The notes beneath the pieces are model-generated. The model did not search any database and was not told the DNA's origin. It saw only the letters and a list, made by a program, of their open reading frames with translations. From positions 1 through 29,478 of the IMG/VR virus record IMGVR_UViG_3300028595_000292: a DNA stretch of 29,478 bases, one strand, 5' to 3'. A program made the position numbers and the translations under genes. The DNA is from a virus. Position 1 is the first letter of the stretch. Each line of letters opens with the position of its first letter. Positions 17,176-25,313 of this stretch are shown here, piece after piece.

Positions 17176-17985
17176 CTATGCAATCGTCCCGCCAAGGACC
17201 AATTGCTCAACCCACACGCCGTCGGCGCTTTCCCCAAGCCACTCGACAACGCACTCTTCCTTGGCCGTGTCCGCCGTCCAGGTGGAGAGGCCCGTATCGC
17301 TCCCGTCGCGCTGAATGGCGCTGGTAAACGTGACCACGATGTTATTCGTGGCCTGGTCGCCCAGCAAACTGAACGCCTTCCGCTGGCCGCTGATCGTGCC
17401 GTCGGCGACCGTGAAGGTCGCATCGGCGTCCGTCAACGCGTTCTCGGCGAAGAACGTCCAGCCGCCGACCATGCACGTAATCGCGCCGCCGGTCGTGGCG
17501 ATCGACACGACCTCGACCAGCCCCGACGGCGAACCGACCTGGAGCCGGGCCAGGCACTTGCCGGCCGTGGACGAACGGTCCACGGTCTGGAGCGGAACGC
17601 ACGAGCCCTCGCCCTCAAAGCCGGCGTAGCGGAAGTAGCCGGCATAGGTCCCGCCCGCCTCACAAGTGAGGATGCCAGTGCCAATCACGCTGCTGGCCTT
17701 GGACAGCACGTTGCAGACAGAGCCGGGCTTGTAGATTTCGACCAACTGCCCACCCGAGTTCGCCGCATAATTGCGGGCGGCGACACCCGCGAAGTAGCGG
17801 GCATTGAGGATCGTGGGAAGCTCGACACGGTTGAACCGCGCCGCGTTGGCAGCCGTGGCGGTGCCGTAATCCCAGTTGTAGCACACGCCCTGCCCCTCCT
17901 TGAGTGCCGTCGCGCCCTCGAACCACACCCATTCGGAAATGATGTTGCCCTGCTTCTGAGGGCCGTTGATGCTGCTGGAACCCAT
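17176..17985 (-). CDS. Putative capsid decoration protein
   Basis: The 269-residue protein lies directly after the major capsid gene. It begins GNIISEWVWFEGATALKEGQ and continues with ELPTILNARYFAGVAARNYA, QLVEIYKPGSVCNVLSK and a Gly/Thr-rich beta C-terminal half. The phrases 'KEGQGVCYN', 'GVAARNY' and 'IYKPGSV' recall small beta-rich capsid-stabilising proteins (DUF2190-like) that decorate phage heads. The ATG at 17985 has AGAGGAAAAC before it. A terminator follows. Capsid surface binding is inferred from position and pattern. Confidence 0.75.
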   Translation of the reverse strand: MGSSSINGPQKQGNIISEWVWFEGATALKEGQGVCYNWDYGTATAANAARFNRVELPTILNARYFAGVAARNYAANSGGQLVEIYKPGSVCNVLSKASSVIGTGILTCEAGGTYAGYFRYAGFEGEGSCVPLQTVDRSSTAGKCLARLQVGSPSGLVEVVSIATTGGAITCMVGGWTFFAENALTDADATFTVADGTISGQRKAFSLLGDQATNNIVVTFTSAIQRDGSDTGLSTWTADTAKEECVVEWLGESADGVWVEQLVLGGTIA

Positions 17986-18047
17986 TATGTTTTCCTCTCG
18001 AAAATTTGGTCACTCACAAAAGACGAATCAACTCCCGTGCCCAGCCG

Positions 18048-19085
18048 CTAAGCGGGGTTGTGCAGGACGGTCTGGCGCCGCAGGTTGGTGCAGACCATGT
18101 TCAGCGTGCAATCGAGATCCACGCGCCGGACCAGGTGCTTGTTGGGCACCATGTACGGCTTGGTCAACTGGTTCTCCCAGCCGGCCAGAATGCCGATCGC
18201 CAGCCACTTCCAGTCGAGCATGTAGACCGGGTTCTCGGTGTCGTCATCCAACTTGGGCGCGTAGGTGATCGGCGTGCCCTTGAACAGCGTGCGGCCATCC
18301 TTGGAGGCCAGGTCGTTCCCCAAGTTCATGTTCTGCTTTTCGAGTTCCTCTTCCATGAGGCCGACAACCTCGTCATTGGTGTAGATCCCGTTCTTCATCG
18401 CGGCAAGCTCGGGCTGAGCATGAGAGACCGGCGAACGGAACTGCGTGGTACGATGCGCCCGACGCATCATGCGAATCAAGTCCTCCTTGGTGATTTCGCT
18501 GTAGGCGCCGGAGCGATTCGCCCATCGCGGATACGTCGCGGACGAGAGGTTGCCACGACCCGAATCGAAGCCGGTCGGGTTCCCGCCGTTGAAGCCCTCG
18601 GTCGCGTTCTTGACGACCCAGTATGCGATGCCGAAGGGCGTCTTGTTGTCCGTGCTGTCGTCAGGCTTGGACCACAGGATCGCTTCCATCAACTCGTAGA
18701 GCGACACCATCATCCCGACATAGCGAGTCTGGATCAAATCGACGATCGCCTTGCCGCCCCGCTGGAACGCCTTCTCCCGCTGGTCGTAGATGTAGTGCGC
18801 ATTGATGTGCCGGGGATTCACCTTACCCTGGATCATCGTGTCGGTCAACGCGGAACCGTCCGTTTCGAAAAGGCCGACCGTTCGCGCGGAATGGTTATGG
18901 TCGATCTGGGCCTCGAACTCCCAGTCGTCCCCGCCCTCGAACTTCTTCTTGCGACCCTTCCACATCTCGCGCACGGCGACATGATCGGTCAGGTCCGTCT
19001 GCAAGTCGAGGAAAGCGCCCTTCTTGATCAGGTTCTCCTGAGTCAGAAGGACAGCATCATCAATGTCCGCGTACTGAATCGTCAT
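18048..19085 (-). CDS. Major capsid protein
   Basis: The 345-residue protein follows the scaffold gene, as in most tailed phages. It has an N-terminal arm (ADIDDAVLLTQENLIKKGAF), a central part (QGKVNPRHINAHYIYDQREK, KAIVDLIQTRYVGMMVSLYE) with the long helix expected of an HK97-like fold, and a C-terminal beta region (GTPITYAPKLDDDTENPVYM, DWKWLAIGI). This pattern fits the shorter major capsid proteins of podovirus-like phages with no N-terminal delta domain; the scaffold is a separate gene. The ATG at 19085 has GGGAG upstream. It forms the head shell of several hundred copies. Confidence 0.85.
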   Translation of the reverse strand: MTIQYADIDDAVLLTQENLIKKGAFLDLQTDLTDHVAVREMWKGRKKKFEGGDDWEFEAQIDHNHSARTVGLFETDGSALTDTMIQGKVNPRHINAHYIYDQREKAFQRGGKAIVDLIQTRYVGMMVSLYELMEAILWSKPDDSTDNKTPFGIAYWVVKNATEGFNGGNPTGFDSGRGNLSSATYPRWANRSGAYSEITKEDLIRMMRRAHRTTQFRSPVSHAQPELAAMKNGIYTNDEVVGLMEEELEKQNMNLGNDLASKDGRTLFKGTPITYAPKLDDDTENPVYMLDWKWLAIGILAGWENQLTKPYMVPNKHLVRRVDLDCTLNMVCTNLRRQTVLHNPA

Positions 19086-19114
19086 CTGCCGTTACTCCCG
19101 TCCCCCTGGCAGAC

Positions 19115-20164
19115 TCAGCGGCCCTTCGGAAAAAACTTCCTGTCTATGAGGTCCGCCGTTTCTTCCAGGGGTGATTGATTGGTTTTCGTTTTCTTGCCGC
19201 CGGCACGGCTGATATGCTGGCCGGCGCGCTTGCCCAGGTCTTTGGAAAGCTCCCGCTCACGCACCGAAGCAAACTGGTCCATCAAGACGAGCTTTGCTGC
19301 CGTATCAAAGACCTGTTCCCGCGGTGGCGCCTGCTGTCCAGATGCCTGATAGCCCGCCAACAGGACGGCCATCTGGTTGGCGATCTGGTCGCGTTTCGCA
19401 TATTGCGAACTTCCCCGGCTAAGCGTGCTCATCGCGCCCTTGCCGAGGGCTTCGGCGAAATCCTCGCCGAGATTATCGACTTGCGTGTCGAACCACTGCT
19501 GAAGCTCCTGTGCGGCGGCCTGCTGGCTGGCCGTCGCCGTCTGCTCCTGCTGGGTCTGGAACGACTTGATTGTTTCTTGCTGCTTGCGAACCATGTCCTT
19601 CAGCACATCGAACGTCTGCCGGATCTCCGGCGCCAACTCCGGGTCCAACTCCGGCAGATTCGCAAGCGGGTCCTCTTTCTCTTCCTCTTCCGCCTCTTTT
19701 GTTTCCTTGCCCGTGCCGGCCGCCGCTATCTGCGACTCGACGGTGCTACGGATCGTATCGACGACCCGCAACAGCGCGTCCTCCGAGGCAAACGACCGGG
19801 CCTCTGCGAGCGGGATGCCGGCGATTACGGCCGCCGACAGCGCGTCGTCGCTGATCGTCACCGGCTCGGGATCGACCTTCTTGCCCTTGTCTTCATCGCC
19901 GGCGTCATCGCCCTCATCGCCGGCGTCATCATCACCCTCGCCAGTACCCTCGCCGGGGTCGCCCGCGTCCCCGGTCTTGCCAGAGTCGCCCGCGTCTCCG
20001 GCATCGTCATTGGCTTCGTCGTCCGCGGTCTCGCCTTCGTCCGCGGTCTTGCCGGCATCGTCGTTGCCGGCATCGTCGTTACCGCCGCCATCCGCGGTGG
20101 TCTCGGCGATAACCGCATCGGTAGCAACGGCAATCTCGTCAACAAGTTCGTTGGGTACTGGCAT
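19115..20164 (-). CDS. Capsid scaffolding protein
   Basis: The 349-residue protein has the usual scaffold plan. Residues about 22-95 form a very acidic, disordered region of Asp/Gly/Ala repeats (NDDAGNDDAG, DDAGDEGDDAGDE). The middle has helices (DPLANLPELDPELAPEIRQT) followed by a Gln-rich coiled coil (about 190-225). The C terminus is basic (KRAGQHISRAGGKKTKTN), as needed to bind the inner capsid surface. It directly precedes the major capsid gene. The ATG at 20164 has GAAGAGAGAGGAAGAG before it, one of the strongest sites in the window. No protease motif is visible, so the scaffold probably exits intact or is removed by another enzyme. Confidence 0.85.
   Translation of the reverse strand: MPVPNELVDEIAVATDAVIAETTADGGGNDDAGNDDAGKTADEGETADDEANDDAGDAGDSGKTGDAGDPGEGTGEGDDDAGDEGDDAGDEDKGKKVDPEPVTISDDALSAAVIAGIPLAEARSFASEDALLRVVDTIRSTVESQIAAAGTGKETKEAEEEEKEDPLANLPELDPELAPEIRQTFDVLKDMVRKQQETIKSFQTQQEQTATASQQAAAQELQQWFDTQVDNLGEDFAEALGKGAMSTLSRGSSQYAKRDQIANQMAVLLAGYQASGQQAPPREQVFDTAAKLVLMDQFASVRERELSKDLGKRAGQHISRAGGKKTKTNQSPLEETADLIDRKFFPKGR
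20051..20080 (-). repeat. 15-bp tandem repeat in the scaffold gene
   Basis: Two exact copies of a 15-bp unit (20051-20065 and 20066-20080) encode NDDAG twice in the acidic region of the scaffold protein. Related GDDAGDE units lie at about 19870-19930. The reading frame is kept, so this segment can expand or shrink by whole units. Confidence 0.85.
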
Positions 20165-20185
20165 GTTCTCTTCCTCTCTCTTCGA

Positions 20186-20533
20186 TTAGTAAAACTCGTT
20201 GCGGCTATGCAAGTCACGCGCCGCCAACGCTCTCCTCCGATGGTGCATGTCACGGTAAACGGGATTGCCGTCTCGCGTGACTTCTGTTGGCACACCCTTA
20301 CGCTTCAAGAACTCCCGAAGCTCGCCGGCCTGCGAGGCGTTGACGCCGGAGCCGATACACTCAATCGGCCAGGCCGCGTCTCCCGATCTGCGGCGCGGCG
20401 AATGCTCAGCCTGGAAATCACGCTCGGCGACCAAACCGTCATCCAGCACAACGGTAGGCGGGGCCTCGCCCCGCTCGAAATCTCGGTCAACTGTGATGCC
20501 GCCAGGCACGGTATAGCAGTAGGTCACTCGCAT
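20186..20533 (-). CDS. Conserved small phage protein (WP...GVPT...HRR pattern)
   Basis: The 115-residue protein begins MRVTYCYTVPGGITVDRDF. Its C-terminal half has AAWPIECIGSGVNASQAGEL, KRKGVPTEVTRDGNPVY and MHHRRRALAARDL. This 'WP...gv.p.Q..e......GVPT....G.P........HRR' pattern is frequent in proteins encoded between portal and capsid genes of environmental phages; their role is unknown. The start at 20533 (ATG) lies seven bases after the -10-like hexamer of promoter copy 2, so the mRNA may be leaderless. The open frame goes on upstream to 20557 but that part overlaps the promoter element. Confidence 0.75.
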   Translation of the reverse strand: MRVTYCYTVPGGITVDRDFERGEAPPTVVLDDGLVAERDFQAEHSPRRRSGDAAWPIECIGSGVNASQAGELREFLKRKGVPTEVTRDGNPVYRDMHHRRRALAARDLHSRNEFY

Positions 20534-20540
20534 ATCTTCC

Positions 20541-20580
20541 ACCCTAACAAGACCCATTCATCCGACCGGAAAACCTATCA
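20541..20580 (-). promoter_or_regulatory. Putative phage late promoter, copy 2 (head genes)
   Basis: Gap-free match to the other three elements: TGATAGGTTTTCC at positions 1-13, GGAT at 18-21 and TGTTAGGGT at 32-40, followed by GGAAG. It lies in the gap between the portal stop and the start of the small conserved gene before scaffold and capsid, which would allow separate strong expression of the head genes. Confidence 0.7.
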
Positions 20581-20587
20581 CGACTTG

Positions 20588-22321
20588 CTAGACAGCCCCG
20601 CCCGAAGCCCCCTGCATCTCGGAATCCTGGACGCCTCCGCCCATCAAAAGCTGCTGCATGGCGGCGCTGGCGCCCTGCCGAGATTGGCCTGGCTGACCCT
20701 TGCGCACATACTCCCGCGTCGTGTGGGCCGGCGCATTGGACGACGACTTCCAGCCGGGCTGCTGCATCGGCTCCATGAAGGTCACGTAATCCGCGACCTC
20801 CGGCATGTCGGCATACTTCCCGATGTCCTCTAAGATCCGCTGCACGTCGATCGTCCCGCCGGCCTGCTCAATCAGCGGCGCCATCGGGAAAACGTATTGC
20901 GTCATGATGAGACCGAGCTTCTGAAGCTTCGTGCTCGGCGAATTGTCCTGGAGTGAATACACGTCAATGGCGAGATCGTATTGCGAGAACTCGCCCTGCT
21001 TCGACTCGCGCCCCCAGTTGATGACAACACTCAGCGACGTGCCGGGAATCGGCTTTTCAAGCTTCCGCCGCTTGATCGGATCGTGCCATTCATAGTAGGC
21101 CAGGGCCGTGAATATCTCGCCCGAAGTCTCGACCACGCAATCGGCCATGTCGCGCAACTGCGCGCTGGCAGCCTCGCCGATCAACTTGTCCTGGCCCACC
21201 GTCTCCGTAAGCGGAGCCAGGCCGCCAAGGCTGTCCAGGTTGCCGGCGAAGTAAGAGAAGAGATCGCGGACTTGCATGTCGAACGCGAGCGTCTTGGGAT
21301 CGACACCGCCGGCCTCCAGCTTTTCGGGCCTGCCGCCGTTGTAAGCGATTCCTTCCCCGTCCTTCGCCTTCTTGAATCCTTCCACCGACTCGTCATTGCC
21401 GCCCGGGAAGCCGAGCACGCGCTTGAACGCCTCGGCTTCGTTGCCGAGCTTGCGAAACAGCGAGTTGGCCAACTCATGAAGATCGCGCCAGATCGCCACG
21501 GGCGGGAGCGGAACCGTGTTGCCCGGCACTTCAGAGAAGCAGAGCTTCGGGTACGGCCCCCGCTCTGGCCCATCCCAGTCAACAACGCGATGCAGCCGCT
21601 CGCTCTTAACACCGTAGGTCAACAGCAGGCCCTCATCCGGCAGCCACACGTCACGGAGCCAGAGCTTATCCTTGGCAGTCTCCGGTGAAGAATCCGCCGT
21701 CATGCTCTCTGCCCGGTCCTCGCCGGCAGGCCCGATCAAGGTATACTCGTCTGCCTTCAGGCCATCCTTACGCTTGAACGCATCCGACTCCATGAACTCC
21801 TCGTAATCGAGCCAGTAGTCGTTTCCCTCGTAGTCGATCTGGTCGGCCGACTTCGCCGCCATGTCAACGAAGTAGTCGTCAAGCGTGACGAGATCGACGA
21901 ACGACTCGCCGTAATCATGGCCGAGCGCTTTACCGACCGTATGCAGGCCGATCTTCACGATCCCCCACGGCGAGAAAATGGCCTCCGTCACCATACGGCG
22001 CAGCGTTGCGCCGAGCTTGACTTCAGGCGGAATCTGATTGACCGCGAGTTCAAGGTTCGCGGCGGTCGGCCTGAGACCGGATTCCTTGGTCGTAATCAGT
22101 ACGCGGGGAGCACGGGGCGCAAGCATGCGCACGTAGATGAGCACCGCCAGCGCGATCAGCGGCACCGGAACGCGCAACGTCGCGCCGTCCTCGCAATGGT
22201 GATAGCCGACGAATTGCTTCACCGCGGCGATCCGCTCCTTGCGGGGGAAATCGAACTGCCGCTGCGACCAGTCGATGCTTTTCCGCAGACGTGAAAACTG
22301 CCGCACATTATTCGGGTTCAT
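20588..22321 (-). CDS. Portal protein
   Basis: The 577-residue protein follows the large terminase and precedes the capsid block, the usual place of the portal. The N-terminal part (RKERIAAVKQFVGYHHCEDG, NLELAVNQIPPEVKLGATLR) and the central EIFTALAYYEWHDPIKRR and DLHELANSLFRKLGNEAEAF helices fit podophage-type portals, which form a dodecameric ring at one capsid vertex and act with the terminase in packaging. The C terminus is disordered and Gln/Gly-rich (GQPGQSRQGASAAMQQLLMG). The ATG at 22321 has TGGAGCTTGAT before it. No fused protease or minor head domain is visible. Confidence 0.85.
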   Translation of the reverse strand: MNPNNVRQFSRLRKSIDWSQRQFDFPRKERIAAVKQFVGYHHCEDGATLRVPVPLIALAVLIYVRMLAPRAPRVLITTKESGLRPTAANLELAVNQIPPEVKLGATLRRMVTEAIFSPWGIVKIGLHTVGKALGHDYGESFVDLVTLDDYFVDMAAKSADQIDYEGNDYWLDYEEFMESDAFKRKDGLKADEYTLIGPAGEDRAESMTADSSPETAKDKLWLRDVWLPDEGLLLTYGVKSERLHRVVDWDGPERGPYPKLCFSEVPGNTVPLPPVAIWRDLHELANSLFRKLGNEAEAFKRVLGFPGGNDESVEGFKKAKDGEGIAYNGGRPEKLEAGGVDPKTLAFDMQVRDLFSYFAGNLDSLGGLAPLTETVGQDKLIGEAASAQLRDMADCVVETSGEIFTALAYYEWHDPIKRRKLEKPIPGTSLSVVINWGRESKQGEFSQYDLAIDVYSLQDNSPSTKLQKLGLIMTQYVFPMAPLIEQAGGTIDVQRILEDIGKYADMPEVADYVTFMEPMQQPGWKSSSNAPAHTTREYVRKGQPGQSRQGASAAMQQLLMGGGVQDSEMQGASGGAV

Positions 22322-22334
22322 ATCAAGCTCCAGG

Positions 22335-24140
22335 TCAGTACCAGCCGTCGCCTTCGTTCTTGTGTGCCATTTCCTCGCGCATCTTGTTTCGCCACGCCAG
22401 CGACCCGACAGGAATCGTAGGGGGCTCGAACACTGGATGACGGCGAGTGCGCTCCATAGTTCCGCGCCACGCCAAGGCGTCCGCCATTACGCGGTCGCCG
22501 TGATTCGCCTTCGCGCCGGACGGATCAACCTTTCGTGTAGCGCGACTATGGTCAATGCTGCCGTCCGGTGTGAAAATGTATTCAAGCGTTTCGTCCATCG
22601 CCTCTTTCGAGCGGTTGACACAATCGCCCTTCTCGATCGCCGCACGATACGCACCCATCAACACGAGTTTCTTCTCTTTCGTCGAAGCCCAGCCGGGAAT
22701 GTCCGAGACTTTCTTACTGATCGCCTCTTCTTGCTGGCGCAAGTAAATATGCCCGTATCCAAGCTCGACCACGCGAGAGCCGAACTGCCGGCCGGGACCA
22801 TTCGATTCCCAGATCAAAAAGGCGTTGCCGAGCCAGCGCGCAATCGCCACGGCGGCCTTGCCGAAATCCTCGGGGCGAATGTACGGGTTGGCGTACTCCA
22901 GGATCTTCTCGTGCGTCACGATGTCGTAAGCCGCCAGGCACGAATTGCTGGCGCCAGTACCAGCCGAGACATCCGCTCCCAGTGCAACCCTGTGAATCGC
23001 CGACGGCTTATCGTCCCGGCCCAGCAAACTCCAAAGCCGCAGGCGACCCTCCGAGTTTTCGACAAACCGGATCGCCTCAGCCGTGTCCGCGTCGTATTCC
23101 AAGTCACCGATCACGACCGGCGGCCGGGCGTACTTGCGGATCATTTCCTGGATCGTTTCGGCGCGAAAGTATTGATACCCGGAACCCAGGTAGTCGATGT
23201 CAAGTTCCTGCGCAACCTCTTGCGGACTCACGCAGCGCTCGCACTCTTCGTCGTACCACGGCGACCGGAGCTTGCCGTCCAGGATAGGCTTATAGCCGCC
23301 GGGGTAACCGACGGGATCAAGTATCTTCAGATTGCCGTCGTCATCCGTCGTGTAGAGCCCGAGCGACTTGACGGGGTGTTCGGACCAGTGCAGCCGCAGC
23401 TTTCTGATATTCGTCTCGCGCATATCGAAGAAAGCGTTATTCGTGCCCTCGGGCGTGCTATTGAAGATGCGACACTTCGTCGCGTCCCGGGTCGCCCGTA
23501 AGACGCTCTGCCCCTGCTCAACCGCGGCGAACTCGTCCAGGAGGATCGCCGTGCGCCGGTCGCCGCGGGCCACGCGGCCGGTAGTCGATTCGCCATCTAC
23601 GACCGAGCCGGTCGCCGGATTCTCGGCGTGCATCTTGCGGCGATGCTTGCTTTTCTCGTATCCAACCGGCCTGAGCCAAGCCGGCTGATAGTCGAGGAGA
23701 TAATCGAATTTCCAGAAAAGCGCCTTGGGGTTGCCGGCCTGGTCCACGTAATCCTCGACGCGGGAGACCATCAGAAACGACAGCCCCTCCCGCCAATGCC
23801 AGCACCACTCGAACGCCGACACGCACAACCACGACGCCCCCATGTCACGGCTTTTCTCCAGGAGGAGGTCGTGGCTCGTGATCGCCCGGATGAGTTCCAG
23901 GATCGCCTCTTCCTGAAAGTCGTAGAGAATGAACGGAACCCGCGTGAACGGCTCAAGGCGGGGATCGAAGGTGTAAGTGAAACCGTTCAAGTAGAAGAGC
24001 GGGTCGGCCGCGCACGCCTCCCGAATCACGTCGATGTATCCGGGCTCACGCATCACCCGTTCATGGACGGCAGCCCGCCATTCGAGATTGCCCCGAAGGT
24101 CCTTGGGTATGTGATGCGCGAATGGAGTCGAGACCTTCAT
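22335..24140 (-). CDS. terL: Terminase large subunit
   Basis: The 601-residue packaging motor has both expected domains. ATPase: a variant Walker A LLLEKSRDMGAS (Lys96-Ser103), Walker B TAILLDE (Asp202, Glu203 as catalytic carboxylate) and an STPEG coupling motif near residue 228. Nuclease: ALGADVSAG (Asp390), LIWESNGPG (Glu445) and a late NHGDRVMADAL (Asp) form a plausible acidic metal site of the RNase H fold. The enzyme translocates and cuts the DNA concatemer at the portal. Its ATG overlaps the stop of the zinc-cluster gene (ATGA) and has no clear ribosome site, so it is probably translated by coupling. Confidence 0.93.
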   Translation of the reverse strand: MKVSTPFAHHIPKDLRGNLEWRAAVHERVMREPGYIDVIREACAADPLFYLNGFTYTFDPRLEPFTRVPFILYDFQEEAILELIRAITSHDLLLEKSRDMGASWLCVSAFEWCWHWREGLSFLMVSRVEDYVDQAGNPKALFWKFDYLLDYQPAWLRPVGYEKSKHRRKMHAENPATGSVVDGESTTGRVARGDRRTAILLDEFAAVEQGQSVLRATRDATKCRIFNSTPEGTNNAFFDMRETNIRKLRLHWSEHPVKSLGLYTTDDDGNLKILDPVGYPGGYKPILDGKLRSPWYDEECERCVSPQEVAQELDIDYLGSGYQYFRAETIQEMIRKYARPPVVIGDLEYDADTAEAIRFVENSEGRLRLWSLLGRDDKPSAIHRVALGADVSAGTGASNSCLAAYDIVTHEKILEYANPYIRPEDFGKAAVAIARWLGNAFLIWESNGPGRQFGSRVVELGYGHIYLRQQEEAISKKVSDIPGWASTKEKKLVLMGAYRAAIEKGDCVNRSKEAMDETLEYIFTPDGSIDHSRATRKVDPSGAKANHGDRVMADALAWRGTMERTRRHPVFEPPTIPVGSLAWRNKMREEMAHKNEGDGWY

Positions 24141-24433
24141 TGCTGTCTGTCAATGAGCACCTGCTCGTGTTCGTCCCGGCACGCCGGCGAACAATAAAAC
24201 CGCCACTCCTGATGTTCGTCACCAACCGCCCGGCAGCGAACTGTGACCCCACAACCGGCAGCACAAATAGCCGAGCCGCTGGTGCGAACACACGTCCGGC
24301 CCAACGGCTTGCCGCAGAAGTCACACGTCGTAACTTCCTCCTGTTGGGGCTTCGCTCTCTTCTGCCGACGGGGCTTCTTCCGCGGCTTGAATCCCACCCG
24401 CGTCGTCGGCGGTTTCCGCTTGCGCTTCGCCAT
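24137..24433 (-). CDS. Small zinc-cluster protein overlapping terminase genes
   Basis: The 98-residue protein has a very basic start (MAKRKRKPPT, KPRKKPRRQKRAK) and eight Cys: a CDFC pair at 37/40, Cys48, 57, 61 and 67, then CSPAC at 81/85 followed by His89. The last motif (FYCSPACRDEH) recalls TRASH/MYM-type zinc fingers. It probably binds nucleic acid or terminase. The first 113 bases lie inside the terminase-small-like gene in another frame, and the last bases overlap the terL start. A strong AGAAGAGAGGGAAGAG site before the ATG at 24433 decides the start. Too short a frame to be seen as separate unless this start is used. Confidence 0.75.
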   Translation of the reverse strand: MAKRKRKPPTTRVGFKPRKKPRRQKRAKPQQEEVTTCDFCGKPLGRTCVRTSGSAICAAGCGVTVRCRAVGDEHQEWRFYCSPACRDEHEQVLIDRQQ

Positions 24434-25208
24434 TCTCTTCCCTCTCTTCTGTGAGGTTCGCCAGCATCCTGTCGATCTCGGCAAGGCTGCGACGGCCTGA
24501 CTTCTCTGCATTTCGCCGCGCTTCGGCGTCGGCGTCTGTCTTGGATTCCGCCTGCCCGAGCCGGCCCATGAAATCCCGCGGCTCTTCGATCGCCTGCCGG
24601 TAGAGATAGAAGGCCGCGTCACACGGGCACGAGGTCGGATTCTCGCCGGTACGCAAGTGCCGGCCGGCGGCCTCGATTGCCCACCGCAAGGACTCGCGGT
24701 AACCTTGTTGCTTCCCCTCGTTGCGAACTCCCTCTTCGTCGACCGCCGGCTGTCCAAAGTGGCGGATCGTAGGATGCGACTCGGGATTCGGGTCGAACTG
24801 CGAGACGTCGTACTCGCGGAACAGCCGGTGCAGGCAACGGAACTCTTTCGACGCGCGGACCACCGACTGGTTCCTGTCGAGGCCGCCTGCTTCAAGCTCC
24901 TCGACGCGCTTCGTCCAAGTGTCATACTCCGGCTTCTCGGAGGTCGAACTCTGCCGCCAGAGAATCGAGCGGGCCCGCTTGGCGAACTCCGCGATACTCG
25001 ACCCCGTTGCCGGATCGGGCCTGGCCACAGGCCGAACAGCGCCAAGGCGTTTACACGTCTTGCTGATCGCCTCGGCGCTGACGCCGAACTCGCGCCCCAG
25101 ATCGGCCTGCTTCTCGCCGGCCACGTAACGCCTGGCAATCTCCTGCCGCTGCTCGTCCGTCAGCTTGGCATTGCGCGGCAGGGGCTTCTGGTCGGTGGTA
25201 TCTCCCAT
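24321..25208 (-). CDS. Terminase small subunit-like protein, HTH at N terminus
   Basis: The 295-residue protein starts with a helix-turn-helix (about 16-48: EQRQEIARRYVAGEKQADLG, REFGVSAEAISKTCKRLG) of the type used by small terminases and site-specific DNA-binding proteins. A helical middle (KRVEELEAGG, VRASKEFRCLHRLF) is followed by a very acidic C terminus (ETADDAGGIQAAEEAPSAEE). It heads the unit with the large terminase and portal, so recognition of phage DNA for packaging is the best guess; it is longer than most small terminases. The ATG at 25208 has no ribosome site and lies six bases after the -10-like hexamer, so the mRNA may start at the A of the ATG. Confidence 0.72.
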   Translation of the reverse strand: MGDTTDQKPLPRNAKLTDEQRQEIARRYVAGEKQADLGREFGVSAEAISKTCKRLGAVRPVARPDPATGSSIAEFAKRARSILWRQSSTSEKPEYDTWTKRVEELEAGGLDRNQSVVRASKEFRCLHRLFREYDVSQFDPNPESHPTIRHFGQPAVDEEGVRNEGKQQGYRESLRWAIEAAGRHLRTGENPTSCPCDAAFYLYRQAIEEPRDFMGRLGQAESKTDADAEARRNAEKSGRRSLAEIDRMLANLTEEREENGEAQAETADDAGGIQAAEEAPSAEESEAPTGGSYDV

Positions 25209-25214
25209 TCTTTC

Positions 25215-25254
25215 AGGCTAGCAAGAGGGCCTGATCGCACCGGAAAAACTATCA
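25215..25254 (-). promoter_or_regulatory. Putative phage late promoter, copy 3 (packaging genes)
   Basis: Gap-free member of the four-copy family: TGATAGTTTTTCC at positions 1-13, CGAT at 18-21 and TGCTAGCCT at 32-40, followed by GAAAGA and then the ATG. It lies between an intrinsic terminator and the terminase-small-like gene, the arrangement expected of a real promoter at the head of a new unit. Confidence 0.75.
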
Positions 25255-25263
25255 TGGCGCATC

Positions 25264-25290
25264 GAAAAAGCCCGGGGTAAACCGGGCTTG
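25264..25290 (-). terminator. Intrinsic terminator of the first leftward unit
   Basis: Read leftward: AAGCCCGG, a six-base loop, CCGGGCTT, then TTTC (five T in all, complement of 25265-25269). It follows the stop of the gene at 25314 and is followed at once by promoter copy 3, so it separates two transcription units. Confidence 0.85.
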
Positions 25291-25313
25291 GGGGGGTAGT
25301 AGAGAGAACAGTA

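Noticed and set aside
24434-25138. 333-codon frame containing the zinc-cluster gene as its C-terminal part
   Set aside because: Its upstream part is a shadow of the terminase-small-like gene; the strong ribosome site before 24433 marks the real start.
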